In this document: one piece after another, positions 1 through 8,070 of the stretch
Layout: each line of letters opens with the position of its first letter
Numbering within the stretch: position 1 is the first letter of the stretch
Origin: Hyphomicrobiales bacterium
GTDB lineage: Bacteria > Pseudomonadota > Alphaproteobacteria > Rhizobiales > Beijerinckiaceae
DNA: 64,000 nt
Direction: 5' to 3'
NCBI GenBank assembly: GCA_900470775.1
Contig: UCBZ01000018.1
Location: 47,240-111,239 of the forward strand
Position numbers and translations under genes: made by a program
The notes under the pieces: model-generated
The model's input: the letters and a program-made list of their open reading frames with translations, nothing else
Databases searched by the model: none
Told to the model about the DNA's origin: nothing

Positions 1-322
1 GCACCGGAGGACGCGGGGCCGCGGGCGGAGCCGCAGACGGGGCTGGAGGCGCAGCCGGGCGCTGCACCGCGGGAAGCGGACCGGCCGGAGACGGCGCGCG
101 CGGAGCCGGCGCGCCGGGCGCCGTGGGAGCGCCGGGAGCACGCGGACCGCCAGGCGCGCGCTCACGGCGCGGCTGCCCAGGCTGATCGTCGGCCGGCGGA
201 GGCGCCTGAGCGAGCTCGAAGGATGGGGGGAGCGTGATCGCCGGAGCCGCAAAGCCGCCTTGCGACAGGACGACCGCGGGGAGGATGGTCCCGACCAGAA
301 GCCAGTTCTTGCTGCGCGTCAT
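1..322 (-). CDS. Exported proline/alanine-rich protein, N-terminal part
   Basis: The reading frame starts at an ATG (322-320) and runs off the left edge without a stop, giving about 107 residues. It opens with a positively charged n-region and a hydrophobic core ending near Gly-Gly-Phe-Ala, a plausible Sec signal peptide of about 25 residues. After that the sequence is almost entirely Pro, Ala, Gly and Arg (low complexity). Such a Pro/Ala linker often follows the signal in alphaproteobacterial OmpA-type envelope proteins, but the diagnostic domain would lie outside the window, so function is open. It is divergent from the DUF1127 gene; the 269 bp between them hold nothing I can name. Confidence 0.65.
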   Translation of the reverse strand, partial: MTRSKNWLLVGTILPAVVLSQGGFAAPAITLPPSFELAQAPPPADDQPGQPRRERAPGGPRAPGAPTAPGAPAPRAPSPAGPLPAVQRPAAPPAPSAAPPAAPRPPV

Positions 323-591
323 GATGTCCGTTTCCTGTTCAACTGCGAGCAAGAACGCACCGGATGCGCTGAACCCGTCCTGAACCAAAAACGGCGGAAA
401 TCGGGCTTGGTTCCGCCCCGCTGCTGATTTGCCAGCGTCACGCCAGACCTGGCGGCATCCGCGACCGGGCGGTGGCGGACGCCTTTCCGGTTGTACCGCG
501 CGGAACAGGCAAGCGCCGCCTCGCCCCGTAAATCCTCCTCCGACAGCAACGCTCCATTCCGGGGCGGGCGACGTTCGAAGGACCCACCATC

Positions 592-987
592 ATGTATGCT
601 TCCAGACACGACGACGATTGCATGGGCTGCGCCGGGCCGGCGCGGCAGGCGTGCAAAGTCCGGCCCAGCATCCGGCCTCTTGCTCCCGCCCTCCCAACCG
701 GCTTGGCCCGCACCTCGGCCCAGACCTCGGCCCTGCTCGGCGACCAGCTCCGCTTCGAGGTCAACGGGCCTTTCGACGGCGCCAACGCCGAACCGAGGCG
801 TTCCAACTGGATCTCGCGCCTCCGCGCCGGCCTCGCCGCTTTCCGCCACAAAGCTGCGGAGCGGCGGCGCAATCGCCAGATCGCCCGCGAATTGTCTGTG
901 CTCGACGACCGCACGCTCCGGGATATCGGCCTCAGCCGGTTCGATATCGACGCGGCCATCGCCCGCACGCGGCGGGGCGGGCGCTGA
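592..987 (+). CDS. DUF1127 domain-containing protein with long N-terminal extension
   Basis: A 131-residue protein. Its last 45 or so residues match the DUF1127 signature: an Arg-rich helix (RRRNRQIARELSVLDDRTL) followed by RDIGLSRFDI. DUF1127 proteins are small Arg-rich proteins of alphaproteobacteria; some act in RNA or phosphate-related regulation, but the role of this one is unknown. Most members are 45-100 residues, so the roughly 80-residue N-terminal extension, rich in Ala/Pro/Cys near its start, is unusual or may be partly untranslated. The ATG at 592 has an AAGGA about 10 bases upstream. The next gene begins 51 bp downstream. Confidence 0.75.
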   Translation: MYASRHDDDCMGCAGPARQACKVRPSIRPLAPALPTGLARTSAQTSALLGDQLRFEVNGPFDGANAEPRRSNWISRLRAGLAAFRHKAAERRRNRQIARELSVLDDRTLRDIGLSRFDIDAAIARTRRGGR

Positions 988-1038
988 CGCCGCCCGCACT
1001 CCCGCATTTCCCCAAAACCCATCCAAGGTATCAGACCG

Positions 1039-2379
1039 ATGTTTTCCCAAGACCATCACGGCAACGCGCTTTCAGGCGCGAGCCACACTGCAGCCGACGC
1101 CTTTTCACAGGCGGTCTCCCAGTTCGCGATCTTCTCTGGCGACCCCGTCGGCGCTGGCGAAGCGATCATCCAGGACGAGCCCGACTGCGTCATGGCGCAT
1201 GCGCTCCATGCCTGGCTCTATCTGCTCGGTACCGAGCCGGCCGCCATTCCGGTCGCGCAACTGACGATCGAGCGGGCGCTGAAGCTGCCGGCGACGACAC
1301 GCGAGCGCGGCCATCTCGCAGCGCTCGCCCATCTCAGCGAGGGGCGCTGGCACGAGGCCTCGCGCGTCATCGAGGATGTCGCGATCGAGAACCCGCGCGA
1401 CCTGCTTGCCTTGATCGCAGGCCACCAACTCGACTTCTTCACCGGCAATGCCCGGCTGTTGAAGAACCGCATCGCGCGGGCCCTGCCGGCCTGGTCGCCG
1501 GACATGGCCTCGCATCACGCCATGCTCGGCATGCACGCCTTCGGGCTCGAGGAGAACGGCGAATACGCTCTCGCCGAGAAGCAGGGCCGCGCTGCGCTCG
1601 CCGCCGCGCCGGCCGATGGCTGGGCCCGTCATGCGGTGGCGCATGTGCTGGAGATGCAGGGGCGTCACGACGAGGGCATCGCCTTCATGCGCGACGACAT
1701 CGCGACCTGGACGCAAGGAAGCTTCCTCGCGGTCCACAACTGGTGGCATCTGGCCCTCTACCATCTCGAGCTCGGCGAGATCGACGAGGTGCTGGCGCTG
1801 GTCGATGGGCCGATCGCCGGCGGCATGCCGGTGCAGATGCTCGAATTGCTCGACGCCTCCGCCATGCTGTGGCGGCTGCATCTGCGCGGCATCGATGTCG
1901 GCGAACGCTGGACCAGGCTTGCGGAGCATTACGAGGCGCGCTGGACAGCGGGGCTCTACGCCTTCAACGACCTGCATGCGCTGATGGCGTTCATCGGCGC
2001 CGGCCGACGTGACCTCGTCGAGGCCGTGCTGGCGCAGCAGCCGATCGCGGCGCTGTCGGCCGGCGACAATGCCGGCTTCAGCGGCGATGTCGGCTATCCG
2101 CTGATGCGGGCCTTCACGGCCTTCGGCGAGGGGCGCTATGCCGAAGCGGTCCGGCTGATCCGGCCGGTGCGCCATATCGCGGCGCGCTTCGGCGGCAGCA
2201 ACGCCCAGCGCGACGTGATCGAGCTGACGCTGATCGAGGCGGCGCTGCGGGCCGGCGACGAGCCGCTGGCACGCGCGCTGGCGGGGGAGCGGCTGGCCGC
2301 CAAGCATGAAAGCCCGCTGGCGCGGCTCTTCGCCCAGCGCGCCGGGCTGACGATCGCGGAGGTGCCGCTGGTGGCGTAG
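1039..2379 (+). CDS. Tetratricopeptide-repeat protein, TTC38 family
   Basis: A 446-residue helical-repeat protein with Ala/Leu-rich TPR-like helices throughout, for example DGWARHAVAHVLEMQGRHDE around residues 190-210 and HNWWHLALYHLELGEIDE around 235-250. The conserved HNWWH motif and overall length fit the TTC38-like TPR family common in Rhizobiales, whose biochemical role is not known to me. No signal peptide or membrane segment is visible, so it is probably cytoplasmic. It follows the DUF1127 gene on the same strand and could be co-transcribed. It converges on the deacetylase gene, with a long hairpin between them. Confidence 0.8.
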   Translation: MFSQDHHGNALSGASHTAADAFSQAVSQFAIFSGDPVGAGEAIIQDEPDCVMAHALHAWLYLLGTEPAAIPVAQLTIERALKLPATTRERGHLAALAHLSEGRWHEASRVIEDVAIENPRDLLALIAGHQLDFFTGNARLLKNRIARALPAWSPDMASHHAMLGMHAFGLEENGEYALAEKQGRAALAAAPADGWARHAVAHVLEMQGRHDEGIAFMRDDIATWTQGSFLAVHNWWHLALYHLELGEIDEVLALVDGPIAGGMPVQMLELLDASAMLWRLHLRGIDVGERWTRLAEHYEARWTAGLYAFNDLHALMAFIGAGRRDLVEAVLAQQPIAALSAGDNAGFSGDVGYPLMRAFTAFGEGRYAEAVRLIRPVRHIAARFGGSNAQRDVIELTLIEAALRAGDEPLARALAGERLAAKHESPLARLFAQRAGLTIAEVPLVA

Positions 2380-2404
2380 CCTTCCCCAGCGACCCACACG
2401 CACC

Positions 2405-2504
2405 GTCATCCCGGACGCAGCGAAGCGGAGATCCGGGATCCATGCCTGAACCGTTCAGGAATGGATCCCGGATCGGCGCGGCTTCGCCGCTTGTCCGGGA
2501 TGAC
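2405..2504. repeat. 100-bp hairpin repeat between convergent genes
   Basis: An inverted repeat whose outer arms are GTCATCCCGGA at 2405 and TCCGGGATGAC ending at 2504. An inner pair (GATCCGGGATCCAT and ATGGATCCCGGATC) flanks a small CCTGAACCGTTCAGG hairpin at the centre. It lies between the stops of two convergent genes and could act as a bidirectional terminator. Its form is that of dispersed intergenic palindromes in Rhizobiales; genome copy number cannot be seen here. Confidence 0.8.
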
Positions 2505-2532
2505 AGCGCATCTCAGAGCCGGCGCAACAATT

Positions 2533-3435
2533 CTAAATGCCGGATTCCGCCTTCACGAAGGCAGCGATCTCGGCGTGGCTGGCGAACCAGACATCCGGCA
2601 TTTCCTTGATATGCGCGATCAGCTTCTCGAGGATCCAGATGCGCGAGCGATAGGTGATGACATGCGGGTGCATGGTCAGAAGGAACAGCCCGCCCTCCTC
2701 ATAGGCGCGGTCGAACTCGCGGCGGAAGATGTCGAACACGACCTCAGGCGCCGTGTAGGGCCGCAGCGCCTGGAAGCGGTTCATGTTGAAATAGACCGCG
2801 TCGTCGCGGATCCACTCGACCGGCAGTTCGACCATGCCGGTCGGCTCGCCCTTCTCGACGATCTCGTAGGGGTCATCATCGGCGAAGAGCGATGAATCAT
2901 AGAGCAGGCCGAGCTCGCGCTCGATCGCCAGCGTCACCTCCGAGAAATCCCAGGACGGCGTGCGCATGCCGACCGGACGGACGCCAGTGATCTTCTCCAG
3001 CGTGTCGGCGGAGCGCAGATGCAGTTCGCGCTCGGCATCAGGAGGCACCGCCGTGTTGACCTCGTGGATCCAGCCATGCAGGCCGATCTCGTGACCCTCG
3101 GCGATGACGCGGCGCTGCTCGTCGGGATAGAGCAAGGCGGTCACGGCCGGGACGAAGAAGGTCGCCTGGATATCCTCCTTCTTCATCAGGTCGAGGATGC
3201 GGGGCATGCCGACGCGGTTGCCGTACTGGCCCCAGGACAGCCGCCCGACCGACTTTCCGCCATCGCGCAATTCGTTGGTCTCATGGTCGACGTCGAAGGA
3301 GAGCGCCACCGCGCAGCGCGCGCCGTTCTTCCACTTGGCCGGCTTGAGATTGCGGCCGGCGCGGACGCGGTCGACCTTGGCGCGCCAGGTCTCTTCGGGC
3401 CACTGCCAGGGCAGGAGTTCGGGTTCGGACATCAT
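2533..3435 (-). CDS. Polysaccharide deacetylase (NodB-fold), PuuE/imidase-like
   Basis: A 300-residue NodB-homology protein. The metal/catalytic motifs are visible: SFDVDHE near residue 45 (catalytic acid and metal Asp), EIGLHGWIHE with the His-x3-His metal pair, and a late LTMHPHV that supplies the last His. The sequence style (DVDHETNE, GMRTPSWDFS) resembles the PuuE/HpPgdA branch, which includes allantoinase- and cyclic-imide-hydrolysing enzymes, more than secreted chitin deacetylases. No signal peptide is seen, so it should be cytosolic. The start is the first of two adjacent ATGs, 6-7 bases after AAGGAG. It is the last gene of the ABC importer operon (11-bp gap), so its substrate is probably what that importer brings in, such as an imide or amide. 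Confidence 0.85.
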   Translation of the reverse strand: MMSEPELLPWQWPEETWRAKVDRVRAGRNLKPAKWKNGARCAVALSFDVDHETNELRDGGKSVGRLSWGQYGNRVGMPRILDLMKKEDIQATFFVPAVTALLYPDEQRRVIAEGHEIGLHGWIHEVNTAVPPDAERELHLRSADTLEKITGVRPVGMRTPSWDFSEVTLAIERELGLLYDSSLFADDDPYEIVEKGEPTGMVELPVEWIRDDAVYFNMNRFQALRPYTAPEVVFDIFRREFDRAYEEGGLFLLTMHPHVITYRSRIWILEKLIAHIKEMPDVWFASHAEIAAFVKAESGI

Positions 3436-3446
3436 GGCTCTCCTTG

Positions 3447-5156
3447 TCAGGCGACCGGCAGCACCGGCACCGCCGCCAGCAGACGCTTCGTGTAGGCGTC
3501 GCGCGGGTTGTCGTAGACCTCGCCGGCCGGGCCGCTCTCGACGATGCGGCCGCGATGCATGATCGCAACGCGGTCGCAAAGATGGCGCACCACCGAGAGG
3601 TCATGGGAGATGAAGAGCAGCGTCAGGCCGAGTTCCTGGCGCAGCCGGATCAGCAGGTTGATGATCTGCGCCTGGATCGAGACGTCGAGCGAGGCCACCG
3701 GCTCGTCGCAGACGACCACATCGGGCTGCATGGCGAGCGCACGGGCGATCGCCACGCGCTGGCGCTGGCCGCCGGAGAACTGGTGCGGGTAGCGCCCGGC
3801 GAAAGCGGGATCGAGCCCGACCGCAGCGAGCCATTGCGCGACGTAAGCTCCAGCCTCGGCCCGGCTGACGAGGCCGTGGGCGAGCGGCCCTTCACTGATG
3901 CTGTCGCCGATGCGCATGCGCGGATTGAGCGAGGCGAAGGGGTCCTGGAAGATCGTCTGGATGCGGGTGGTGATCTTGTGGGGGCGCTCGCCGCCGCTCA
4001 TCACATGCTCGCCGTCGAGCAGGACATGGCCGCTATCGGGCGCATAGATGCCGGCGACCATGCGGCCGAGCGTCGACTTGCCGCTGCCGGATTCGCCGAC
4101 CAGCCCCAGCGCCTCGCCCCGCGCGATCGACAGGCTGACCGCATCGACCGCCTGCACCAGCGGCAGCGGGCCGGCGACTCCAAGCTTCTGCCCGAGCAGG
4201 CGCAGCACGCCGGATTTGCGCTGGAAACGCTTGCCGACATTCTCGATGACAACATAGGGCAGATCGGCGCTGCGCTTGCCCGATTCCGCCTGACGCGGCA
4301 AGCGTGGCGGCGGGGCCGCATCCGTGCCGGCGCCGCGCGCCAGCAATGCGCCGGGCTTGGCCCGCGAGGGCAGCGAGTCGAGCAGCCCTTGGGTGTAGGG
4401 GTGCTGCGGCCTGGTCAGCACATCGAGCACAGGGCCGGCCTCGACGATCCGGCCGTAGCGCATGACGCAGACATGGTCGGCGATCGAGGCGACGGTGGCG
4501 AGGTCGTGGCTGATCCAGATCAGGGCGGTGCCGAGTTCGGCCACAAGCTCCTTCATCTCGGCGAGGATCTCGGCCTGGATCGAGACGTCGAGCGCGGTGG
4601 TCGGCTCGTCGCAGATGATCAGCCTCGGCCGGTGCAAAAGCGCGATCGCGATCGCGACGCGCTGGCGCATGCCGCCGGAGAACTGGTGCGGATAGAAGTC
4701 GATCTTGGTCTCGGGATCGGGGATGCGGACCTGGGCCAGCGCCGCGATCGAACGCTGCCGGCGTTCCGCGCCCGAGACGTTCTCATGGGCCTCCAAGGCC
4801 AGGCCGATCTGCGCGCCGATGGTCAGCATCGGGTTCAGCGTCATCATCGGGTCCTGGAAGACCATCGAGATCGCCTTGCCGCGGATGGCGCGCAGTTCCG
4901 CCGGGGGCAAGCCGACGAGTTCGCGGCCCTCCAGCTTGATCGAGCCATGCTCGATGCGGCCGGGCTGGTCGATCAACCCGATGATCGAGAACCCGGTGAT
5001 GCTCTTGCCCGAGCCGGACTCGCCGACAAGGCCCATGACCTCGCCGCGCTTCAGGCTGAAGGAGACGCCGTCGACGGCCTTCACCACGCCGGCGCGGGCG
5101 TGGAAGTATGTGGCGAGGTCGCTGACCTCCAGCAGCGGTTGGGTCGAGCCGCTCAT
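3447..5156 (-). CDS. Dipeptide/oligopeptide ABC transporter, fused double ATPase
   Basis: A 569-residue protein carrying two complete nucleotide-binding domains in tandem, DppD-like then DppF-like (GsiA/YejF arrangement). First domain: Walker A GESGSGKS at residues 45-52, signature FSGGMRQRV, Walker B LIICDEPTTALD. Second domain: Walker A GESGSGKSTLG near residue 350, signature FSGGQRQRV, Walker B VVVCDEPVASLD. Each is followed by the oligopeptide-transporter C-terminal extension ending in Pro/Tyr-containing HPYTQGLL or DAYTKRLL. It powers uptake through the two permeases encoded just upstream. Its ATG overlaps the stop of the second permease (ATGA). Confidence 0.95.
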   Translation of the reverse strand: MSGSTQPLLEVSDLATYFHARAGVVKAVDGVSFSLKRGEVMGLVGESGSGKSITGFSIIGLIDQPGRIEHGSIKLEGRELVGLPPAELRAIRGKAISMVFQDPMMTLNPMLTIGAQIGLALEAHENVSGAERRQRSIAALAQVRIPDPETKIDFYPHQFSGGMRQRVAIAIALLHRPRLIICDEPTTALDVSIQAEILAEMKELVAELGTALIWISHDLATVASIADHVCVMRYGRIVEAGPVLDVLTRPQHPYTQGLLDSLPSRAKPGALLARGAGTDAAPPPRLPRQAESGKRSADLPYVVIENVGKRFQRKSGVLRLLGQKLGVAGPLPLVQAVDAVSLSIARGEALGLVGESGSGKSTLGRMVAGIYAPDSGHVLLDGEHVMSGGERPHKITTRIQTIFQDPFASLNPRMRIGDSISEGPLAHGLVSRAEAGAYVAQWLAAVGLDPAFAGRYPHQFSGGQRQRVAIARALAMQPDVVVCDEPVASLDVSIQAQIINLLIRLRQELGLTLLFISHDLSVVRHLCDRVAIMHRGRIVESGPAGEVYDNPRDAYTKRLLAAVPVLPVA

Positions 5157-6049
5157 CGCTTCAGCCTCGGATTGACCTGGTCGCGGATGCGGTCGCCGAC
5201 GAGGTTGATCGCGACGATCAGCACGATCAGCGCGATGCCGGGATAGATCGAGATCCAGTAGCGGCCCGAGAGCATGTACTGGAAGCCGTTCGAGATCAGC
5301 ATGCCGAGCGAGGGCTCGGTGACCGGCAGGCCGACGCCGAGGAAGGACAAGGTTGCCTCCAGCGCGATGGCGCTCGCGACCTGCACCGTCGCGACCACGA
5401 TCAACGGCGGCAGGCAGTTGGGGAAGATATGCTTCACCACCACGCGCCAGGCCGGCAGCGGTGTCGAGAGCACCGCCTCGACATAGTCCTTGCCGCGCTC
5501 GGCTGAAGCCGCGCCATGAGCGGTGCGGGCGAAATAGGCGTATTGCGCCGCCGCCAGCGCAGCGATGAGCTGGACCTTGCCCTGGCCGAGCAACGCCGAG
5601 AGCACGAGCGCCAGCAGGATCGCCGGGAAGGCGAGCTGGAGATCGATCACCCGCATGATGAAAGCTTCCCAGCGGCCGCCGACATAGGCCGCGCCGATAC
5701 CCAGCGTGACGCCGACGGCAAAGGCGAGCGAGCCGGCGATCAGCCCCATCTGCAGTGAAATCCGCAGGCCGTAGAGGATGGCGGAGAACAGGTCGCGCCC
5801 CTGCGCGTCCGTGCCGAGGATATGGGTGTAGCCGGCCGTGCCGACATAGCCCGGCGGCCGGCGGGCATCCATCAGGACGAGATTGGCGAGATCATAAGGG
5901 TTCTGCGGCGCGACCAGCGGCGCGAAGATCGCGACGCCGAGCATCAGCACGACGACGACCAGCGCCGCGACCGCGACCTTGCTCTCGCGGAACTCGGCCC
6001 AGAAACGGGCGGCGGGCGACACTTCCCTGGCGGACGACATCTGGCTCAT
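5153..6049 (-). CDS. ABC transporter permease, DppC/OppC family
   Basis: A 298-residue inner-membrane permease. It has an N-terminal OppC-type segment (FRESKVAVAALVVVVLMLG) with the first membrane helix, then the BPD_transp_1 domain. A typical EAA-like coupling loop (EAVLSTPLPAWRVVVKHIFP) is visible near residue 190. The start is ATG at 6049, which overlaps the end of the upstream permease; a longer frame upstream is only the shadow of that gene. It forms the channel with the DppB-like partner and uses the fused ATPase. Confidence 0.93.
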   Translation of the reverse strand: MSQMSSAREVSPAARFWAEFRESKVAVAALVVVVLMLGVAIFAPLVAPQNPYDLANLVLMDARRPPGYVGTAGYTHILGTDAQGRDLFSAILYGLRISLQMGLIAGSLAFAVGVTLGIGAAYVGGRWEAFIMRVIDLQLAFPAILLALVLSALLGQGKVQLIAALAAAQYAYFARTAHGAASAERGKDYVEAVLSTPLPAWRVVVKHIFPNCLPPLIVVATVQVASAIALEATLSFLGVGLPVTEPSLGMLISNGFQYMLSGRYWISIYPGIALIVLIVAINLVGDRIRDQVNPRLKR

Positions 6050-7020
6050 CGCGAGCCCGCCCGGCGCAGGCGCGGATCGAGCCCGACATAGGCGAGATCG
6101 ACGAGGAAATTGATCATGATGAAAACGAAGGAGACCAGCATCAGATAGGCGACCATCACCGGACGATCGAGCGAGGTGATGGAATCGATGATCAGCTTGC
6201 CGATGCCGGGCCAGGAGAAGATCGTCTCGGTGACGACGGCGAAGGCCAGCGTCGAGGCGAATTCGAGCCCGAACACGGTGACGAGCGGGATCGCGATCAG
6301 CCGCAGCACATGCCGGCGCAGCACCGTCCATTCCGAGAGGCCCGCCGCGCGAGCGAATTTGACGGTGTCCGACAGCATCGCCTCGCGGGTGCCGGCGCGT
6401 GCCAGCCGCGTCATCAAGGCGAGCTTGAAGAAGGCGAGGTTCGCCGCCGGCAACAGCAGATGGCTGAGGCCATTGGCTGTCAGGAAGCTCCATCCGACGC
6501 CGAAAACGGCAAAGGTATCGCCGCGCCCGCCGGCGGGCAGCCATTGCAGTTCGACCGCGAAGGCGATGATCAGCACGAGACCGATCCAGAAGGTCGGCAC
6601 CGAAAAGCCGAGGATCGAGATCGTCATGATCGCCCTGGCAGCGAGGCCGTCGGGCCGGTAGCCGGCATAGATGCCGGCGGGGATGCCGATGATCGCCGCG
6701 CCGAAGACCGCCGCCAGCGTCAGTTCCAGCGTCGCCGGCAACCGCGACAGGATCAGCTCCAGAACCGGCATGCCGAAGACGAAGGAACGGCCGAAATCGC
6801 CGTGCAGGATGCGCCCGAGGAAGGTGAAGTACTGGCGGTAGAGCGGCTGGTCGAGCCCGTAGCGCGCGATCGTGTCGAGCCGGATGTCCTGGCTGACATC
6901 GGGGCCGATCAGCACGTCGATCGGGTTGCCGATGGCATAGACGCCGACGAAGACTAGCGCCGACATGACCAGCATGACGGCGAGCGCCTGCCCCAGCCGG
7001 CCGAGGATGTGGCCTAGCAT
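6046..7020 (-). CDS. ABC transporter permease, DppB/OppB family
   Basis: A 324-residue membrane protein with the DppB layout: an N-terminal helix (GQALAVMLVMSALVFVGVY), a periplasmic stretch containing GLDQPLYRQYFTFLGRILHG and DFGRSF, then the multi-helix permease core ending in SFVFIMINFLVDLAYVGLDP. The start at 7020 places the ATG right before MLGHILGRLG, which fits family length. It overlaps the DppC-like gene by 4 bp. The preceding gene (creatininase family) is separated by 148 bp holding a large hairpin, so operon read-through is possible but attenuated. Confidence 0.93.
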   Translation of the reverse strand: MLGHILGRLGQALAVMLVMSALVFVGVYAIGNPIDVLIGPDVSQDIRLDTIARYGLDQPLYRQYFTFLGRILHGDFGRSFVFGMPVLELILSRLPATLELTLAAVFGAAIIGIPAGIYAGYRPDGLAARAIMTISILGFSVPTFWIGLVLIIAFAVELQWLPAGGRGDTFAVFGVGWSFLTANGLSHLLLPAANLAFFKLALMTRLARAGTREAMLSDTVKFARAAGLSEWTVLRRHVLRLIAIPLVTVFGLEFASTLAFAVVTETIFSWPGIGKLIIDSITSLDRPVMVAYLMLVSFVFIMINFLVDLAYVGLDPRLRRAGSR

Positions 7021-7047
7021 GGTACTGCCCGCAGGCCAGATCCCACA

Positions 7048-7150
7048 GCCCTCATCCTGAGGAGCGCCGCAGGCGCGTCTCGAAGGATGGTCCAGAGTCC
7101 ACTGGAGCATCCTTCGAGACGCCGCTGACGCGGCTCCTCAGGATGAGGGC
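7048..7150. repeat. 103-bp hairpin repeat inside the importer operon
   Basis: A long near-perfect inverted repeat: arms beginning CCCTCATCCTGAGGAG (7049) and ending CTCCTCAGGATGAGGG (7149), with matching inner arms GCGTCTCGAAGGAT and ATCCTTCGAGACGC. It lies between the creatininase-family gene and the permease gene, both on the minus strand. The motif is of a type widely dispersed in Rhizobiales intergenic regions. A transcript through it would fold into a very stable stem-loop, which could lower permease expression relative to the upstream enzyme. Confidence 0.85.
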
Positions 7151-7168
7151 TGGTGGAAGGAAGGCCTG

Positions 7169-7870
7169 TCACGGCCAATTCTCCGTCATCGCGGCCTGCG
7201 TCTCCTCGACGCCGACCTGCCAGAGGCTGAGCATCTCGTTGTCGGAGCGCTCGTAACGGCCATGGAAATTGCCGTCGCCGAGGATTTCACGGCGCTTGGC
7301 CGGGGGCGAGGCCTGATAGAGTGGCGCATTGAAGGGCGGCTTGAACCCGTCCGGCATGACGACGCCCTCCAGCCGGGTCCAGGGAAAGTTCTCCATCCAG
7401 GAGGCATGGGACGCCGCCGGGTCGATCGCCTGGACCGCAGCCTGGAAGCGCGGGCCGGCCCACCAGTTGTGCAGCCGGACGCTGGCATCGGCGCGGCGGC
7501 CCAGCCATTCGGTCGCCAGCGTCATGATCGGCGAATTTCCGCCATGGCCGTTGACCAGCACGATGCGGCGGAAGCCGGAGCGATAGAAGGCCTCAAGGAG
7601 GTCCTCCATGACGGCGACATAGGTGCTCATGCGCAGCGAGATCGTGCCGGGATAGGCGGCAAAGCTTGGCGTCATGCCATAGGCGAGGACCGGGAACACC
7701 GGCAGGCCGAGTGGCTCGGCGGCGTCATTCGCCACCTTCTCGGCCAGGATCGCATCGGTCGCGAGGCTGAGATAGGCATGCTGCTCGACGCAACCCAACG
7801 GCAGGACGCAGCGATCGTCGCGCTTCGCCTGCGCCTCGATCTGCATCCAGTTCATCTGCGCGACACGCAC
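7169..7870 (-). CDS. Creatininase-family amidohydrolase
   Basis: A protein of about 233 residues with the creatininase fold signatures: LPLGCVEQHAYLSLATDA (usual form PxGxxEQHGPHLPLxTD, metal Glu and His present), FRRIVLVNGHGGN with the NGHGGN metal/catalytic motif, and a late GDGNFHGRY in place of the common G-HAG/E segment. The family includes creatinine amidohydrolase and hydrolases of other cyclic or formamide amides. The frame is open further upstream, but the GTG at 7870 has AAGGA 7-8 bases before it and gives a normal length; an ATG lies 15 bases further in. It is first in the importer operon and divergent from the MarR gene. Confidence 0.85.
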   Translation of the reverse strand: MRVAQMNWMQIEAQAKRDDRCVLPLGCVEQHAYLSLATDAILAEKVANDAAEPLGLPVFPVLAYGMTPSFAAYPGTISLRMSTYVAVMEDLLEAFYRSGFRRIVLVNGHGGNSPIMTLATEWLGRRADASVRLHNWWAGPRFQAAVQAIDPAASHASWMENFPWTRLEGVVMPDGFKPPFNAPLYQASPPAKRREILGDGNFHGRYERSDNEMLSLWQVGVEETQAAMTENWP

Positions 7871-7898
7871 GGCCTGATCCTTGCTAGCAACTTGGCTT

Positions 7899-7963
7899 GA
7901 AACAGTTTCGACATTTCGGACGATTTGCGACGATCGCAGGGCCATTGGCAGAGAAACGGTTTG
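7899..7963. promoter_or_regulatory. Paired GAAAC-N-GTTT elements upstream of the creatininase-family gene
   Basis: The perfect palindrome GAAACAGTTTC (7899-7909) and the similar GAAACGGTTTG (7953-7963) lie 54 bp apart in the divergent region. They sit on the side of the leftward operon. They could be operators for that operon, but there is no experimental basis; this is a pattern observation. Confidence 0.3.
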
Positions 7964-8016
7964 CGGGACCGCCAATGCTCCATCATCCTCAATCCCAGCA
8001 TCCTTGACTCTGGCCT

Positions 8017-8048
8017 TTGACAGCGTCAAGTTCCATTTGGAACTAAAT
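8017..8048 (+). promoter_or_regulatory. Probable marR promoter with overlapping operator palindromes
   Basis: A perfect -35 hexamer TTGACA (8017-8022) is itself part of the palindrome TTGAC-AGC-GTCAA (8017-8029). It abuts a second palindrome, AGTTCC-ATTT-GGAACT (8029-8044). The AT-rich ACTAAAT that follows could supply the -10. The ATG of the MarR-family gene is 23 bp further on. Palindromes overlapping the -35/spacer are what an autorepressing MarR protein would use. Confidence 0.5.
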
Positions 8049-8070
8049 CGGCAACAGGGAGAGCCTGGGC

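Noticed and set aside
319..1059. Minus-strand frame upstream of the first exported protein
   Set aside because: It is antisense to the DUF1127 gene, and its translation has no domain signature. The true minus-strand start is the ATG at 322.
1105..2409. A 434-codon minus-strand open frame opposite the TPR gene
   Set aside because: The translation is an Arg/Gln/His-rich shadow. The plus-strand TPR protein has clear helical repeats.
3444..5246. A 600-codon plus-strand open frame
   Set aside because: It is exactly antisense to the double ATPase, whose Walker and signature motifs are unmistakable. The plus-strand translation is Asp/Arg/Gln-rich shadow sequence.
5755..6957. A 400-codon plus-strand frame across the permease genes
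   Set aside because: Antisense shadow rich in Asp/Gln/Arg. Both permeases on the other strand have correct hydrophobic patterns.
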